Source: Herbaspirillum sp. LeCh32-8
GTDB taxonomy: Bacteria; Pseudomonadota; Gammaproteobacteria; Burkholderiales; Burkholderiaceae_D
Reading direction: 5' to 3'
Length of the DNA stretch: 58,732 nt
NCBI RefSeq assembly: GCF_017814915.1
Contig: NZ_JAGIPZ010000004.1
Coordinates: 129,610-188,341 of the forward strand
Position numbers and translations under genes: made by a program. Every line of letters begins with the position of its first letter. Position 1 is the first letter of the stretch. The notes under the pieces are model-generated. The model did no database searches and was not told where the DNA came from. It saw nothing but the letters and a program-made list of their open reading frames with translations. This document shows positions 1-12,000 of this stretch, in pieces.

Positions 1-3000
1 GCCTACAACAGCGGCAGCATCGCCATCGGCAGCAGCGCGGTCTCCGGCGTCTCCGGCTCAGGCACGGTCACCAATACGACCGCAGTGGGTGCGAGCGCGC
101 AGGCCACGGGCAACTCGGCCAGCGCCTTCGGCTTGAATGCCACGGCCAGCGGCGCCAATGCACTGGCGTCCGGCGCTGCGGCAACGGCTTCCTCCACGGG
201 TGCGACGGCATTAGGCACGTCAGCGTCCGCCGCCGGCAGCGCCGGCACTGCGGTGGGCTCCGCCGCCAACGCGGCGGGCGCGAATGCCGCAGCGCTTGGC
301 GCCAGCGCCAACGCCTACAACAGCGGCAGCATCGCCATCGGCAGCAGCGCGGTCTCCGGCGTCTCCGGCTCAGGCACGGTCACCAATACAACTGCGGTGG
401 GCGCGGGCGCGCAGGCCACCGGCAACGCCTCAAGCGCCTTCGGTCTGAATTCGGTTGCCAGCGCGACCAGTACCGTCGCCGTGGGCAATGGCGCGACGGC
501 CACCGGTAATTCGGCCACGGCAGTGGGCACCGGCGCGCAGGCCTCGGGCGGAGCAGCATTGGCTTCCGGCGCGGGTGCCCTGGCTTACGGATTGAGCTCG
601 GTCGCGCTGGGCAACGGCGCGGTGGCCGGCGTCAATGCCGGCGGCCAGCAGTACGATACCTCGGTGGGTCCCGGCTCACGTGCAACGGGCGGCCAGTCCA
701 GCGCCTTCGGCTTGAATGCGAACGCCAGCGCCGCCAACGCGTTGGCGGCAGGCTCAACAGCGACGGCGTCCGCCGCGGGGGCCACGGCCTTGGGTGCGTC
801 GGCTTCCGCAGCCGGCAGCGCCAGCACCGCGGTGGGCAACACCGCCAATGCGGCGGGCGCCAATGCGGCGGCCTTGGGTTCGGGCGCCAACGCATATAAC
901 AGCACCAGCGTCGCCCTGGGCGCCAGCGCAGTGGCCGGGGTGTCCGGCTCCGGCACCATCACCGGCGACACCGCGCTTGGCGCAAACGCCAGAGCGACGG
1001 GGGGATTCTCGGCCGCCCTGGGCAGCTTTGCCGTGGCCTCCGGCAATCACGCCGTGGCCGGCGGCTTGTCCGCCACGGCCTCGGGCGCGTCCGCCGTGGC
1101 GCTGGGCGAGAACGCGGCGGCCTCCAACACCAATGCGATCGCACTGGGCTTCGGCAGCACTGCGTCCGGCAATGGCGCCGCCTCCCTCGGCGCGTCATCG
1201 TCCGCGGCCGGAGCATCGGCGGTGGCCCTGGGCCTGAGCGCGAATGCGGCCGGCAGCAGCGCGCTGGCGATGGGCAACAACAGTTCGGCCGCGGCCAGCG
1301 ACGCCGTGGCGTTCGGCCATTCCACGACCGCCGCAGGCGCGGGAGCGGTGGCCGGCGGCCAGTTGGCCAATGCCTACAACAGCGGCTCGGTGGCCCTGGG
1401 CAAATCATCGGTGTCCGGGGTCTCGGGCTCGGGCACCATTACCAACGACACCGCGCTGGGGATCAACACGCAGGCCATCGGCGGCAGTTCGCTGGCGGCG
1501 GGCGCAGGGGCGCAGGCCACCGCCGCCAATGCGGTTGCGGCCGGCAACGCGGCGCTGGCGTCGGGAGCATCGGCCAGCGCCGTGGGCGACAGCGCCGCGG
1601 CGAGCAATGCCAATGCCGCAGCCTTCGGCAAGCAGGCCTCCGCCGCCGGACAAAATGCGACGGCGCTGGGCGCCAGCACGATCGCATCGGCCAATTTCAG
1701 CGTCGCCGTGGGCGCCACCGCGCATGCGCAGGACGTGGGGACGATGGCGATCGGGCAGAACGCACAAGCGCTCAAAACCAATGCCGCTGCGTTAGGAGTC
1801 GGCAGCACCGCCTACACCCAGAACGCGCTGGCATTTGGCACCGGCGCGATAGCCGGCGCATCGGGTGCGGCAACGGTCAATCAGGTCGCCATCGGCAACG
1901 CCGCCACGGCCGTGGGCGACAGCGCCTTTGCAGGCGCGGCAGGGGCGACGGCCTACAACAGCGGCTCGCTGGCGCTGGGCAGCAACGCGGTCGCCGGTGT
2001 CAGCGGCGCCTCCGGCAATGTCAACCAGACCGCACTGGGCAGCAATGCATCTGCCGTGGGCAACAATTCCTTCGCCGGCGGCAGCAGCGCCGCGGCCTAC
2101 AACAGCGGCAGCATCGCCATCGGCAGCAGCGCGGTCTCCGGCGTGTCCGGCTCCGGCACGGTGAGCAACACGATCGCTGTGGGCGCCAGCGCGCAAGCCA
2201 CCGGCAACGCCTCAAGTGCCTTCGGTCTGAATACGGTGGCCAGCGGGACGAGCACGGTCGCTGTCGGCAACGGTGCGACAGCCTCCGGCAATTCGGCCAC
2301 GGCAGTGGGCCCCGGCAGCCAGGCTTCGGGCGGGGGAGCACTGGCGGCCGGTTCGGGGGCGCTGGCCTACGGACTGAGCTCGGTCGCGCTGGGCAACGGC
2401 TCGGTGGCCGGCGTCAACGCCGGCAGCCAGCAGTATGACACCGCGGTGGGCGCGGGCGCACACGCAACCGGAGGCCAGTCCAGCGCCTTCGGTTTGAATG
2501 CGAACGCCAGTGCCGCCAACGCGTTGGCGGCAGGCTCGGCAGCGACGGCGTCCGCTGCGGGGGCCGCGGCATTGGGTAACTCCGCTTCCGCTTCCGGTAG
2601 CGCCAGCACCGCAGTGGGCATGCAAGCCCAGGCTGCCGGCGGCAATGCGTTTGCGGCCGGCTTCCAGGCATCGGCCGCGGGGGCATCCGGGGTGGCGATC
2701 GGCAATGCGGGCGTGGCGTCGGCCGCCAACGCAATCGGCATCGGCAGCGCCGCCAATGCCGGTGTGGCCGATGGCATTGCGATTGGCCGTTCCACCTCGG
2801 TCACCGGCAACGCCAGTGTGGCGATCGGTTTGTCCAGTCAGGCGGCAGGCGCAAGCAGCGCCGCCTTGGGAACGGGCAGCAATGCCGCCGGGGCCAATAC
2901 CCTGGCCGGCGGACGCAACGCCACGGCGTACGGCGCCAATGGCGTGGCGCTGGGCAACAATGCCGTGACCGGTGCCTCGGGCCAGCCCGGCCTGACCAAT

Positions 3001-6000
3001 GACGTTGCGCTGGGCAATGCGGCGGCGGCGACCGGCGGCAATTCCTTTGCCGGCGGCGCCGGCAGCGCGGCCTCGGGCAGCCGCGCAACAGCCTTGGGCG
3101 TATCGGGCAGCGCGACAGGCACATCGGCTACTGCGCTGGGCGACAGTGCGCAAGCAAGCGGCGCCAGCAGCACCGCATTGGGCGTATCCAGCGTGGCCTC
3201 GGCCTTGAATACGACGGCGCTGGGTAATAGCGCAACGGCCTCGGGTATCGCTTCTGCGGCGCTGGGCAACAGCGCTGCCGCATCGGGAGAGAGCGCGGTG
3301 GCGTTGGGCGCGCAAAGCAACGCAGCCGGAGAGGGAAGCGTCGCCGCAGGTCACCTGACCAACGCCTACAACGATGGCGCGATCTCGATCGGCGACACGG
3401 CGCAGGCGGGTGTATCCGGCTCGGCGACCATCAAGAATGACATCGCGCTGGGCAACGTCGCGAAAGCGACCGGCGGCGACTCGGTGGCCTTGGGACATGA
3501 TGCGCAGGCAACCGGCGCCGGCGCCTTTGCGGCGGGCTTGTCGGCCACCGCATCAAGCGATTCAGCGGTGGCCTTGGGCGAGGCCTCCATCGCTTCGGCT
3601 AGCCGAGCCATCGCACTGGGACAGAGCAGCCAGGCGACGGCGGCCGACAGCATCGCCTCGGGTTCAGTGGCCGAAGCAAGCGGCGCACGCGCCAGTGCCT
3701 TCGGCTACAACACGACGGCGTCAGGAAACGATTCCCTGGCGTTAGGCTCGTCGGCCAATGCAGCAGCAGACGGCACGCTGGCCGCCGGGCAGCAAGCCAA
3801 TTCCTATAGCGTCAACGGCGTGGCGCTGGGGGCGCAGTCGATTGCCGGGATCAACGGCGGCGGGGCCGGCTACGACACCGCCGTGGGCTACAACTCGCGC
3901 GCCACCGGCGGCAGTTCGGTTGCCCTCGGGGACAACGCCTACGCCACCGGCGCGATGTCGTTTGCCGGCGCCTACTACAGCACGGCGTCGGGGCAGGATT
4001 CGATTGCCTTGGGCAACACCGCCACGGCAGGCAGCACCGGCGGCATTGCCATCGGCCTGAACAGCAACACCACCGGCGTGAATGCGGCCGCGCTCGGCGT
4101 TTCCGCAAACAGCGCCGGCGCCTCGGCGCTGGCCCTGGGCGCCAACGCCAGCGCCGGCGCGACCAATGCTGCGGCGGTGGGACAAGGCGCCAATGCGGGC
4201 GGCGCTTCTTCGTTTGCCGGCGGCGACAGCGCCAGCACCTTCAACAGCGGCGGCGTCGCGTTGGGGCAAAGCGCGGTCGCGGGAGTGTTTGGCGCGTCCA
4301 CGCTGGTCAACGATACCGCCGTCGGCAAGAGCGCCAGCGCCACGGGCGGCAGCTCACTGGCGCTGGGCGCATCGGCCAATGCGTCGGCCGCGAATGCGTT
4401 TGCGGGTGGTTCTTCGGCCGCGGCGTCGGGCGCATCATCGACCGCGCTGGGCGACAGCGCACAGGCCAGCGCGCTCAATACCGTGGCGCTGGGCAAGAGC
4501 AGCGTCGCCAACGCGAATCGCAGCACGGCGGCCGGCGTATCCAGCACGGCCTCCGGCGTCTCGGCGCTAGCCGTGGGCGACACGGCCAGCGCCACGGGTG
4601 CAGGCGCATCGGCATTAGGTCAGAGCAGTAGCGCCGGCGCGGCCAATGCAGTCGCTGTCGGCAAGAGCGCCAATGCGGCGGGCGCATCGTCGTTCGCCGG
4701 CGGCAACAGCGCCAATGCCTACAACAGCGGCAGCGTGGCCCTAGGTAACATTGCAGTGGCCGGGGTATCGGGCTCGGGCACGGTGACCAACGATACCGCG
4801 CTGGGCAACAACGCCCGCGCCACCGGCGGCAATGCCCTCGCAGCCGGCAGCAGCGCCACCGCCGGCGGCGCCAATGCGGTAGCCACCGGCGTATCGTCGA
4901 CAGCCTCCGGCACATCTTCCGTCGCGCTGGGCAACACGGCGAATGCCTCCAACACCAACAGCATCGCCCTGGGCACCAACAGCGTCTCCTCCGGCAGCGG
5001 CGCATTCGCCGGCGGCAATGCGGCCAACGCCTCGGCTATCGCCGCGCTGGCGCTGGGCAGCAGCAGCACCGCCTCGGCTGCCAATGCCGCAGCGGTTGGC
5101 GCCAGCGCCAACGCGGCGGGAGCATCGTCGTTCGCCGGCGGCAACAGCGCCAATGCCTACAACACCGGCAGTGTGGCGCTGGGTAATACGGCGGTGGCCG
5201 GCGTCTCGGGCTCCGGAACAGTGACCAACGACACCGCGCTGGGCAACAACGCCCGCGCCACCGGCGGCAACGCTCTCGCGGCCGGCAGCAGCGCCACCGC
5301 CGGCGGCGTCAATGCGGTGGCCACCGGCGTGTTGTCCACTGCGTCCGGCACCTCTTCCGTCGCGCTGGGCAACACGGCGAATGCCTCTAACACCAACAGC
5401 ATCGCCCTGGGCACCAACAGCGTCTCTTCCGGCAGCGGCGCATTCGCCGGCGGCAATGCGGCCAACGCCTCGGCTATCTCCGCGCTGGCACTGGGTAGCG
5501 GCAGCGCGGCCTCGGCCGCCAATGCCGCGGCGGTTGGCGCCAGTGCCAACGCGGCAGGCGCATCGTCGTTCGCCGGTGGCAACAGCGCCAATGCCTACAA
5601 CACCGGCAGCGTGGCGCTGGGTAATACGGCGGTGGCCGGCGTCTCGGGCTCCGGCACGGTGACCAACGACACGGCGCTGGGCAACAACGCCCGCGCCACC
5701 GGCGGCAATGCACTCGCAGCCGGTACCGGCGCGAATGCAGTGGGCGCCAACGCGGTGGCGGCCGGTGCATCGGCCAATGCGTACAACAGCGGCGCGGTGG
5801 CGGTGGGCAATGGTGCGGTCGCGGGCATCTCCGGTTCCGGCACGGTGACCAATGACGCTGCCCTGGGCATGAATGCGCGCGCCACCGGCGGTTCGTCGCT
5901 GGCCGCGGGCGCGGGTGCGCAAGCCAGCGCTGCGCGCAGCATGGCGGGCGGCGTGTCCAGCACAGCGTCGGGCGCGTCTGCCGTGGCGCTTGGAGACACG

Positions 6001-9000
6001 GCAACTGCATCCGGCGCAGGCGCGGCGGCGCTGGGCTTGAACAGCAGCGCCGCAGCGGCCAATGCTGCGGCCGTGGGCGCCGGCGCCAATGCCGCGGGAG
6101 CTTCCTCATTTGCCGGCGGCAATGCCGCCACTGCCTACAACACAGGCAGCGTGGCATTGGGCAATGCGTCGGTGGCGGGGGTATCGGGTTCCGGCACGGT
6201 GACCAATGACATGGCGCTGGGCAATGGCGCGCACGCCACCGGCGGCGCGTCATTGGCGGCAGGCGCAAGCGCCAATGCGGCCGGCGCCAATGCGGTGGCG
6301 ACGGGCGCATCGTCCAATGCCTACAACAGCGGGGCGGTGGCGGTGGGCAGCAATGCCGTGGCCGGGGTATCGGGTTCCGGCACGGTGACCAATGATACTG
6401 CACTGGGCATCAACGCGCGCGCCACCGGCGGCAGCGCACTGGCCCTAGGCAGTTCGGCGGTGGCGTCGGGCAGCCATGCGCTGGCGGCGGGCGTTTCGGC
6501 GGCGGCGGCGGGCGTGGCCGCAGTCGGCCTGGGCGACAGCGCAAACGCCGCCGGCGACGGCGCATTTGCGGGGGGCAACGATGCCCGGGCGTACAACAGC
6601 GGCTCGCTGGCCCTAGGTCAACATGCAGTAGCGGGCGTGTCCGGCTCGGGATCGGTGGTGAGCGACACCGCCCTGGGCATGAACAGCAGCGCCACCGGCG
6701 GTCGCGCGCTGGCCGGCGGCGTGGGCGCAAGCGCTGCCGGGCTGTCCTCGGTGGCGCTGGGCGACTCCGCCAGCGCCGCCACGGCGGGCGCGGTGGCGAT
6801 CGGCAAGGGTGCAACGGCCAACGGCGGTAAAGCGGTGTCCATTGGCGTGGGCAATACGGCCAGCGGCAACGGTGCAGTGGCCATTGGCGACCCCAACAAC
6901 GCCACCGGAGCCGGCGCGGTGGCGCTGGGCGAAGACAATACCGCCACCGGCACCGGCGCGCTGGCCATCGGCAGCAACAACAGCGCAATAGGACAGGCGT
7001 CGATGGCCTTCGGCCGCAATGCCAGCGCATCGGCCGCAGGCGGGATCGCCCTGGGCGACGGCGCCTCGGCCACGGTCAATCAGGGCGTGGCGCTGGGCGC
7101 GGGTTCGATCTCGAACCGCGCCATCACGCCGGTGTCCGGCCAGACCATCCTGGGAGCGGTGTCGGTCGGCGACAGCAGCACCAATACCTATCGCCAGATC
7201 ATCAACGTGGCGGACGGCACGCAGGCCCACGACGCCGTCAACCTGGGGCAATTGCAGGCGGCGGTTGCGTCGGTCTCCAGTTCAACCACCCAATATTTCC
7301 ACGCCAACTCGACGCAGCCGGACTCCTTGTCGACCGGCACGGATTCGATCGCCATCGGCCCCAATACGGTAGTCAACGGCCAACAGGCGATTGGCATGGG
7401 TCTGGGAGCACAGGCCAGCGGTCAGAACGGCCTGGCCATCGGCACCAACGCCAACGCCGGCGGTGCTCAGTCCCTGGCGTTGGGGCGGGCCGCCACGGCC
7501 AGCGCGACGGGCGCGCTGGCGCTGGGCGACGGCGCAACGGCCGGTCAGGCCAACAGCATCGCCCTGGGCGCGGGATCGGCCACCACGGTGGGCGCGCAAA
7601 CCAATTACACCGCCTATGGCTTGTCGGCCCAGCAGAGCTCGGCGGGCGAAGTGAATGTGGGCAATCGCACAATCACCGGCGTGGCCGCCGGGGTGGGTAA
7701 CCAGGATGCGGTCAACGTGGCCCAGCTGACTGCGGTCAACAACACGCTGAGCGCGCAGATTGCCGGTGTCAGCGCGGGCGTCAGCAAGTACTTCCATGCC
7801 AACTCCACGGCAACCGACGGCAGCGCGACCGGCGCCGATGCGATTGCGATCGGCCCCCAGGCGCTGGCATCGGGCAACACCAGCATCGCACAGGGCAGCA
7901 ATGCGCAAGCCACCAGCACCGACGCCATCGCGATCGGTCGCGCCGCCGCCGCGCAAGGCGGCAACGCGGTAGCGCTGGGCGCAGCGGCGAGCGCCAACGG
8001 CGCCGGTACGCTGGCGCTGGCGGCAAACGCGCAAGCCACGGCAGCGAACGCCGTTGCCATCGGCAACAACGCCAGCGCCGGCAATGCCTCCAGCGTCGCT
8101 TTGGGCGCCAATGCGGCCACCTCGGTCGGCGCGCAGAGCAACTACACGGCCTACGGCTTATCCGCACCACAAACCTCGGTGGGCGAAGTGTCGGTGGGCA
8201 GCGCCGGCTCGACGCGCAAGCTGACCAACGTGGCCGCCGGCAGCAGCAGCACGGACGCGGTCAATGTGGCGCAGCTGACGGCGGTGGCGACCACCTTGAC
8301 CGGCAACGCGCTGCAGTGGGACCCGAGCGCAAACGGCGGAACCGGCGCGTTCTCGGCCAGCCATGGCGCCGGCCTCACCAATAAGATCACCAACGTCGCA
8401 GCGGGAACGCTGAGCGCCGGCAGCACCGATGCGATCAACGGCAGCCAGTTGTATTCGCTGGCGGGCGATATCAGCGCCACCTTCACCAATGCCAATGGCG
8501 TCGGTTCGCGCTATGTGCGCACCAATGAAAACGGCCTGGCCACCGCCGATTCGCAAGCGGCGGCAGCCGGCGCCACCGCGCTGGGCTACAACGCCACCGC
8601 CAGCGCCGGCAACGCGCTGGCCATGGGTCGCGGCAGCGTGGCCGATAAGGTCAACAGCGTAGCGCTGGGCGCGGGATCGGCAACGACCGTAGGCGCGCAG
8701 ACCGACTACTCCGCCTACGGCCTGGGCACGCCGCAGACATCGGCGGGCGAAGTCAACATCGGCAACCGCACGCTGACAGGCCTGGCCGCAGGTATTGGCG
8801 ACAGCGACGCCGTCACGGTGGCGCAGCTGCGCGCGATCGGCAACCAGATCGCGGCCGTCGGCAGCGATGCCTTGCAATGGGACGCCAGCGCCAATGGCGG
8901 CCTGGGCGCCTATAACGCCAAGCACGGCGCCAACAGCGCCAGCAAGATCGTGAATGTGGCCAACGGCGACGTCAGCGCCGGCAGCACGGATGCGGTCAAC

Positions 9001-12000
9001 GGCAGCCAGCTGTTCGGCGTGACGGGCGACACCAGCAGCACCTACACCAATGCCCATGGCGTGAGCGTGCGTTACGCCCGCACCAATGAAAACGGCCTGA
9101 CCGCGGCCGACTCGCAAGCGTCCGCCGCGGGAGCGACGGCGCTCGGATACAACGCCGTCGCCAGCGCCGGCAATGCGCTGGCGATCGGTCGCGACAGCAC
9201 GGCCGACAAGGCCAACAGCGTGGCCCTGGGCGCCGGCTCGGCCACCACGGTGGGCGCCCAGACCAACTACGCAGCGTATGCGCTCTCGGTGGCGCAAACC
9301 TCATCAGGTGAAGTCAACGTCGGCAATCGCACCATCACCGGCGTGGCGCCTGGCATCAACGACAACGATGTGGTGACCGTGGCGCAGCTGCGCGCGGACG
9401 ATGCCAACTTCGCTGCGCTGAACAACAACGCCCTCAAATGGGATCCGGCCGCCAACGGCGGCGCCGGTGCCTACAGCGCCAGCCATGGCGCCGCCACGAC
9501 CAACAAGATCACCAATGTAGCGGCCGGCGCGGTCAGCGCCACGAGCACCGACGCCCTCAACGGCGCGCAGTTGTTTGCGGTGGCGGGCGACACCGGCAGC
9601 ACCTTCACCAACGCCAACGGCCTGGGCGTGTTGTATGCGCGCACCAACGTGAGCGGCCTGGCCGCGGCCGATGCCGTCGCTTCCGCCCAAGGGGCGACTG
9701 CCATCGGATACAACGCCGCCGCGAGCGCGGTCAACGCCGTGGCGCTGGGCAATGCCAGCAATGCCAACAAGAGCAATAGCGTGGCCCTTGGCGCGGGCTC
9801 GGTCACGGGAACGGGCGCGCAGAGCAACTATATCGCCTACGCCTTGGTGAATCCGCAAAACGCGGTCGGCGAGGTGTCCATCGGGGCGGGAGGCGCTGAG
9901 CGCAAGCTCACCAACGTGGCAGCGGGCAGCAACAATACCGATGCGGTCAATGTGGCGCAATTGACTGCGGTCAATACCACGCTGACCACCGCGGTGGGTA
10001 ACGCCATGCAATGGAACGCCGCCGCCAATGGCGGGCTGGGGGCGTTCAGCGCCAGCCACGGCGCCAGTTTGAACAACAAGGTCACCAACGTGGCGGCAGG
10101 CGACATCTCCGCGGCCAGCACGGATGCCATCAACGGCGCTCAGCTGAAGGCAACCAATGACCAGGTGACCCAGGCCAGCACCTTGATCTCCACCATCGCG
10201 GGCAATACGACGCCGGCCTATATCACCGGCCATGGCACCGGCATCAAGTATGCGCGCACCAACGATGTGGGCTTGAGCGCGGGCGACGCCACGGCATCGG
10301 GCCAGGGCGCCACGGCGATGGGCTACAACGCGCTCGCCAGCGCGCCCAATACCCTGGCGCTTGGCAATGGCGCCAGTGCCGTCAATGGCAACAGCGTGGC
10401 TCTGGGCGCCGGCTCGGCAACCACGGTGGGTGCCCAGACCAACTACGCGGCGTATGCGCTCTCGGTTGCGCAAACCTCTTCGGGTGAAGTCAACGTCGGC
10501 AATCGCACCATCACCGGCGTGGCGCCTGGCATCAACGACAACGATGTGGTGACCGTGGCGCAGCTGCGCGCAGACGATGCCAACTTCACCAACCTGAACA
10601 ACAACGCCCTCAAGTGGGACCCGGCCGCCAACGGCGGCGCCGGCGCCTACAGCGCCAGCCATGGCGCCGCCACGACCAACAAGATCACCAACGTGAGCGC
10701 GGGCGCGGTCAGCGCAGGCAGCACCGACGCCGTCAACGGCGCCCAGTTGTTTGCGGTGGCGGGCGACACCGGCAGCACGTTCACCAATGCCAACGGCGTG
10801 GGCGTGCTGTATGCGCGCACCAACGCAACCGGCCTGGCCGCAGCCGACGCTGTCGCTTCCGCGCAAGGGGCGACTGCAGTGGGATACAACGCCGCTGCAA
10901 GTGCAAGCAACGCCCTGGCGCTGGGACGCGGCAGCGTCGCCAACTTCGCCAACAGCGTTGCGCTGGGCGCCGGTTCGGTGACCACGGTGGGGGCGCAGAC
11001 CAATTACGCCGCGTACGCTTTGTCGGCCACGCAAACCTCGTCGGGCGAAGTGAATGTCGGCAACCGTACGGTGACGGGCATTGCGCCGGGCGCTGGCGAC
11101 AACGATGCGGTCAACGTGGCGCAGTTGCGCGCGGCGACGAACAATCTGGCCGCCCAGAACACTGACATGCTGAAGTGGGACGCCGCAGCCAACGGCGGCG
11201 CCGGCGCCTTCAGCGCGAGTCACGGCAGCGTTGTCGCCAACAAGATCACCAATGTGGCCAATGGGGATGTGGGCGCGGCGAGTACGGACGCCATCAATGG
11301 CGCGCAGCTCTTTGCAGTGACCGGCGATGTCAGCAGCACCTTTACCAACGCGAACGGTTCAGGCGTCCGCTACGCCAGAACCAATGCCAACGGCTTGCCT
11401 GTCTCTGACGCCACCGCCTCGGGTGCAGGCGCGAGCGCGGTCGGTTATGGCGCGACGGCCTCGGCGTTGAATGCCTTGTCCCTCGGCGCCAACAGCATTG
11501 CCAACCAGGCCAATAGCGTGGCCCTGGGCGCGGGAGCGACGACGTCCGTCGGCGCCCAGAGCAGTTACATCGCCTATGGACGCGCCGCGCCGCAGACCTC
11601 GGTGGGCGAAGTGTCGGTCGGCTCGGCCGGCAACGAGCGCAAGATCACCAATGTGGCGCCGGGCAGCGCCAGCACCGATGCGGTCAACGTGAGCCAGTTG
11701 CTCGACCTGGATGACCGCATCACCGGTCTTGCCGGCAAGAGCCTGCAGTTCGACGCCACGCTCAACGGCGGTGCCGGCGCCTACAGCGCCGCGCGTGCCG
11801 GCTCGCCCACCAAGATCACCAATGTGGCCGCCGGCGACATCAGCGCCACCAGCACCGATGCCGTCAATGGCGCGCAGTTGTTCGCCTCCCTGGGCAGCTT
11901 CAGCAATCCTGCTTACAACACCACCAACGGGCAAGGCATCAAGTATGTGCGCACCAACGATACCGGCCTCGCGGCGTCGGACGTGTCGGCCATCGGCCAG

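Noticed and set aside
9304..11223. Long antisense frames (up to 639 codons) within the adhesin
   Set aside because: Repetitive GC-rich coding DNA lacks stop codons on the other strand. The products echo the repeats and have no start or ribosome-site support.
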